The position numbers and the translations under genes are program-made. From Nocardioides albertanoniae (GTDB lineage: Bacteria > Actinomycetota > Actinomycetes > Propionibacteriales > Nocardioidaceae), in contig NZ_VFOV01000001.1 in assembly GCF_006716315.1 (NCBI RefSeq), forward strand, positions 1,160,501 through 1,224,500: DNA of 64,000 bases. Direction: 5' to 3'. The notes below the pieces were generated by a model. The model did not search any database and had not been told where the DNA came from. It saw only the letters and a list, made by a program, of their open reading frames with translations. This document shows positions 61,965-64,000 of this stretch, piece after piece (the first letter of the stretch is position 1; each line of letters opens with the position of its first letter).

Positions 61965-63679
61965 GATCCGCGCTCGCCGCGATCCTGACCGTGGTCGCGC
62001 TCTTCGCCTCGGCCTGCTCGAGCGTTCCCGACTCGGGCCCGGTCAAGCGCGTCGACCTGGCCGCACCGGACTCGCAGGACGAGGTCATCCCCTACAACCC
62101 GGGCGCTCCGCGCGCGGGCGCGTCCCCGGGCGAGATCGTCGACGGCTTCCTCGACGCGATGAAGGCGACCCCGATGAGCACGTCCTTCGCCCGCCGCTAC
62201 CTCACCAAGGAGGCGGCGCTGAAGTGGACCCCGTCGGGTCGCACGCTGGTCTACGGCGAGCTCGGCTCCCACGTCGGCTCCTCGCCGCGGGTCTCGGTCG
62301 AGCTCGAGGACGCCGGCTGGCTCGACGACCGTGGTGTGTGGCGGGGAGCCCTGGCCAGCTCCCAGGCGATCCTCGACTTCGGGCTGACCCGTACCGACGG
62401 CGAGTGGCGGATCAGTTCGGCCCCGGACGCGCTGGTGATCGAGGAGGACTGGTTCCTGGCTCACTATGCGCGCAGCAACCTCTACTACGTCGAGCCGGCC
62501 GGGCAGACCCTGGTTCCCGAGCCGATCTTCGCGCCCAAGGGCTCGGCCTACGCCAGCACCCTGGTCACCAGCCTGCTCAGCGGCCCGGGGGAGGAGGAGC
62601 AGGGCGTGATCCGCAGCGCCCTCCCGGCGAACGCGGAGGAGCCGAGGTCGGTGAACGTACGCGACGGGGTCGCCGAGGTCGATCTGGCCGGTGACCTGGG
62701 CGAGCACGACACCGAGGAGCTTCGGCTCATGGGTGCCCAGCTGGCCTGGACGCTGCGCCAGGACACCAGTGTGAGGAGCATCAGGCTCACGATCGACGGC
62801 GAGCCTGTGGTGATCCCGGGCTGGAGCGAGACCTTCAGCGTCCAGAACGGCGGAGGCTACGACCCCAACGGCACCTCGGCCAGGGTCGATCTCTATGCGT
62901 TGCGCGGTGGCGCGCTGGTGACCAGCACCGGCGAGGACGACGACCCGTGGGTGCCGGTGCTCGGTGGCTGGTCACGCTCCCACGGGGTGACCGACGTGGC
63001 CGTCGACGCCGACGCCTCGAGAGCCGCCGCGATCACGGCCGACCGCACCGGCGTCATCGTCGGCGGGCTGAGCAGCGACGCCGACCTCAGCTCGGCTCCG
63101 GTGACCGGCACCCGGCTGCTCCGGCCCACCTGGGACCTCGCCGGCCGACTGTGGCTGATCGACAAGTCACCGACCGGCGCCCGGGTCATGTACGTCGACG
63201 GCGACCGCCTCGTGCGCGTCGCGGTGCCTGGCGTGACGGGGGAGAACGTGACCCGGTTCCTGGTCTCGCGCGACGGCACCCGGCTCGTCGCGGCGATCGG
63301 TGGAGACACCCCTGACCGCATCGTCGTGAGCCGGCTGCGGGCCACCTCGAAGGGCGAGATCACCAACGCCACCTCGGCGGTCCTGCTGCCACACCCAGAC
63401 GCCGCGACGATGCACGTCACCGACATCGCCTGGACCTCCCCGACCACGATCGTCGCGGTGCAGCAGATCGGCTCGACGGCGCTGTTCCAGTCGGTCTCGC
63501 TCGACGGTGCCCCCAGTGGGGAGCGCTACACGCTCAGCGACCGGGTCACCGGTGTCGTGGGCTCGCCGGTGCTCTCCGCCCGGCTCTACGCCATCTCCGG
63601 CTGGACGCTCCTGGACCCCCTCGACCGCTTCGACCTGGCCCTGCCCTCCGATCTCTCCGACGTCACCTACCAGGGCTGA
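61961..63679 (+). CDS. lpqB: Lipoprotein LpqB, MtrAB accessory protein
   Basis: A 572-residue lipoprotein with signal peptide MRSALAAILTVVALFASAC; the Cys at residue 19 is the likely lipidation site. The N-terminal NTF2-like region is followed by a GerMN domain (about 180-320: GEEEQGVIRSALPANAEEPR, DTEELRLMGAQLAWTLRQ) and a beta-propeller-like C-terminal half with GLSSDADLSSAPVTGTRLLR. LpqB binds the MtrB sensor and modulates its signal. The gene closes the mtrA-mtrB-lpqB operon, each overlap being 4 bp. Confidence 0.95.
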   Translation: MRSALAAILTVVALFASACSSVPDSGPVKRVDLAAPDSQDEVIPYNPGAPRAGASPGEIVDGFLDAMKATPMSTSFARRYLTKEAALKWTPSGRTLVYGELGSHVGSSPRVSVELEDAGWLDDRGVWRGALASSQAILDFGLTRTDGEWRISSAPDALVIEEDWFLAHYARSNLYYVEPAGQTLVPEPIFAPKGSAYASTLVTSLLSGPGEEEQGVIRSALPANAEEPRSVNVRDGVAEVDLAGDLGEHDTEELRLMGAQLAWTLRQDTSVRSIRLTIDGEPVVIPGWSETFSVQNGGGYDPNGTSARVDLYALRGGALVTSTGEDDDPWVPVLGGWSRSHGVTDVAVDADASRAAAITADRTGVIVGGLSSDADLSSAPVTGTRLLRPTWDLAGRLWLIDKSPTGARVMYVDGDRLVRVAVPGVTGENVTRFLVSRDGTRLVAAIGGDTPDRIVVSRLRATSKGEITNATSAVLLPHPDAATMHVTDIAWTSPTTIVAVQQIGSTALFQSVSLDGAPSGERYTLSDRVTGVVGSPVLSARLYAISGWTLLDPLDRFDLALPSDLSDVTYQG

Positions 63680-63687
63680 CGCGCGAG

Positions 63688-63708
63688 CTGTCCACAGACT
63701 TATCCACA
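63688..63708 (+). promoter_or_regulatory. Two DnaA-box-like sites
   Basis: TTATCCACA (63700-63708) matches the classic DnaA box exactly, and CTGTCCACA (63688-63696) differs from TTGTCCACA at one base. They sit in the 80-bp lpqB-comF gap, 12 bp apart. Two sites are too few for an origin, but they may mark a DnaA-regulated promoter. Confidence 0.35.
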
Positions 63709-63759
63709 GCTTCGCCGCACCTGGTTGCCCGGCCGGTGGCGCGCTGGTCGAATCGGGCT

Positions 63760-64000
63760 ATGACGAACCGTCTCGGGCTCCGCGCCCTCGAGCTCGCCGA
63801 CGCCTGGCACGACCTGGTCGTCGGCGGCAGCTGCATCGGCTGTCGGCGGCCCGGCCGTCTGCTCTGCCGCGAATGTCGTGCGGCGCTACCGACCCAGGCC
63901 CGGTCGCGGCCGCCGGCGCCGGCCCCGACCGGCATCGTCCCGGTCTTCGCCGCCGGACCCTACGAGGGCCTGCTCAAGGAGCTGGTCATCGGCCTCAAGG
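63760..64000 (+). CDS. comF: ComF-family phosphoribosyltransferase-like protein (3' end outside window)
   Basis: The first 80 codons of a ComF homologue, cut by the window edge. An N-terminal zinc knuckle, CIGCRRPGRLLCREC, is followed by VPVFAAGPYEGLLKELVIGL, which leads into the phosphoribosyltransferase fold. ComF proteins are linked to DNA uptake and nucleotide salvage. The same gene follows lpqB in mycobacteria (Rv3242c). ATG 63760 is the first in frame; no strong Shine-Dalgarno precedes it. Confidence 0.85.
   Translation, partial: MTNRLGLRALELADAWHDLVVGGSCIGCRRPGRLLCRECRAALPTQARSRPPAPAPTGIVPVFAAGPYEGLLKELVIGLK

Overview
The window is GC-rich, densely packed DNA from a high-GC actinobacterium. 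Gene content points to Actinomycetia: WhiB-family regulator, MtrA-MtrB-LpqB, coenzyme F420 genes, LytR-CpsA-Psr proteins, UDP-galactofuranose transferases, and a DUF222/HNH endonuclease. Two stretches follow gene orders I know from Mycobacterium and Streptomyces: glmU-prs-rplY-pth, and manC/cofE-cofD-whiB-GT2-DUF5719-metallopeptidase-DUF3499-manB-Trm112-SIS protein ... ahcY-mtrA-mtrB-lpqB-comF. A Nocardioides-like member of the Nocardioidaceae is my best guess. That is an inference from style and content, not a proof.

Layout. 1-5.7 kb: a signalling pair, a soluble kinase-type protein with about ten tandem 92-residue HAMP units (cut by the window edge) divergent from an ATPase/GAF/SpoIIE-phosphatase protein. 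5.9-8.5 kb: glmU and prs, supplying UDP-GlcNAc and PRPP. 8.5-10.9 kb: a small accessory island with a DUF222/HNH gene lying between inverted repeats, one of which carries a precise 87-bp palindromic insertion. 10.9-15.9 kb: an LCP protein, aminopeptidase N, then rplY and pth. 15.9-22.2 kb: a LuxR-type regulator, a histidine kinase/response regulator pair, a polyprenyl-phosphate sugar transferase and a receptor Ser/Thr kinase. 22.2-27.6 kb: cysQ-like phosphatase, enoyl-CoA hydratase, a second NarL-type two-component pair and an ABC transporter.

27.7-37.6 kb is a cell-envelope cluster. Two divergent LCP ligases are followed by two GT2 glycosyltransferases, UDP-galactopyranose mutase, a GlfT2-like galactofuranosyltransferase and a Wzm/Wzt exporter. 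Together they can prime, polymerise, export and attach a galactan to peptidoglycan. A PGRP-type amidase follows. 39.9-53.9 kb holds manC, F420 genes, whiB, a large membrane glycosyltransferase, DUF5719 and manB, which fits GDP-mannose supply and envelope glycosylation. 54-57.8 kb is an insertion relative to the mycobacterial order: two tandem orphan solute-binding proteins behind a perfect CRP-type site, a DUF808 membrane protein and an amidase. 58-64 kb returns to the conserved order: ahcY, mtrA, mtrB, lpqB and the start of comF.

Structure not explained by genes includes a 175-bp imperfect palindrome after the SpoIIE gene, a mirrored array of a 21-bp unit after manC, a concentric double palindrome after ahcY, a three-way-junction-like leader before ahcY, and many leaderless-type promoters (TANNNT 6-8 nt before the start codon). 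These include a divergent pair whose -10 elements overlap. I saw no tRNA, rRNA or CRISPR array.
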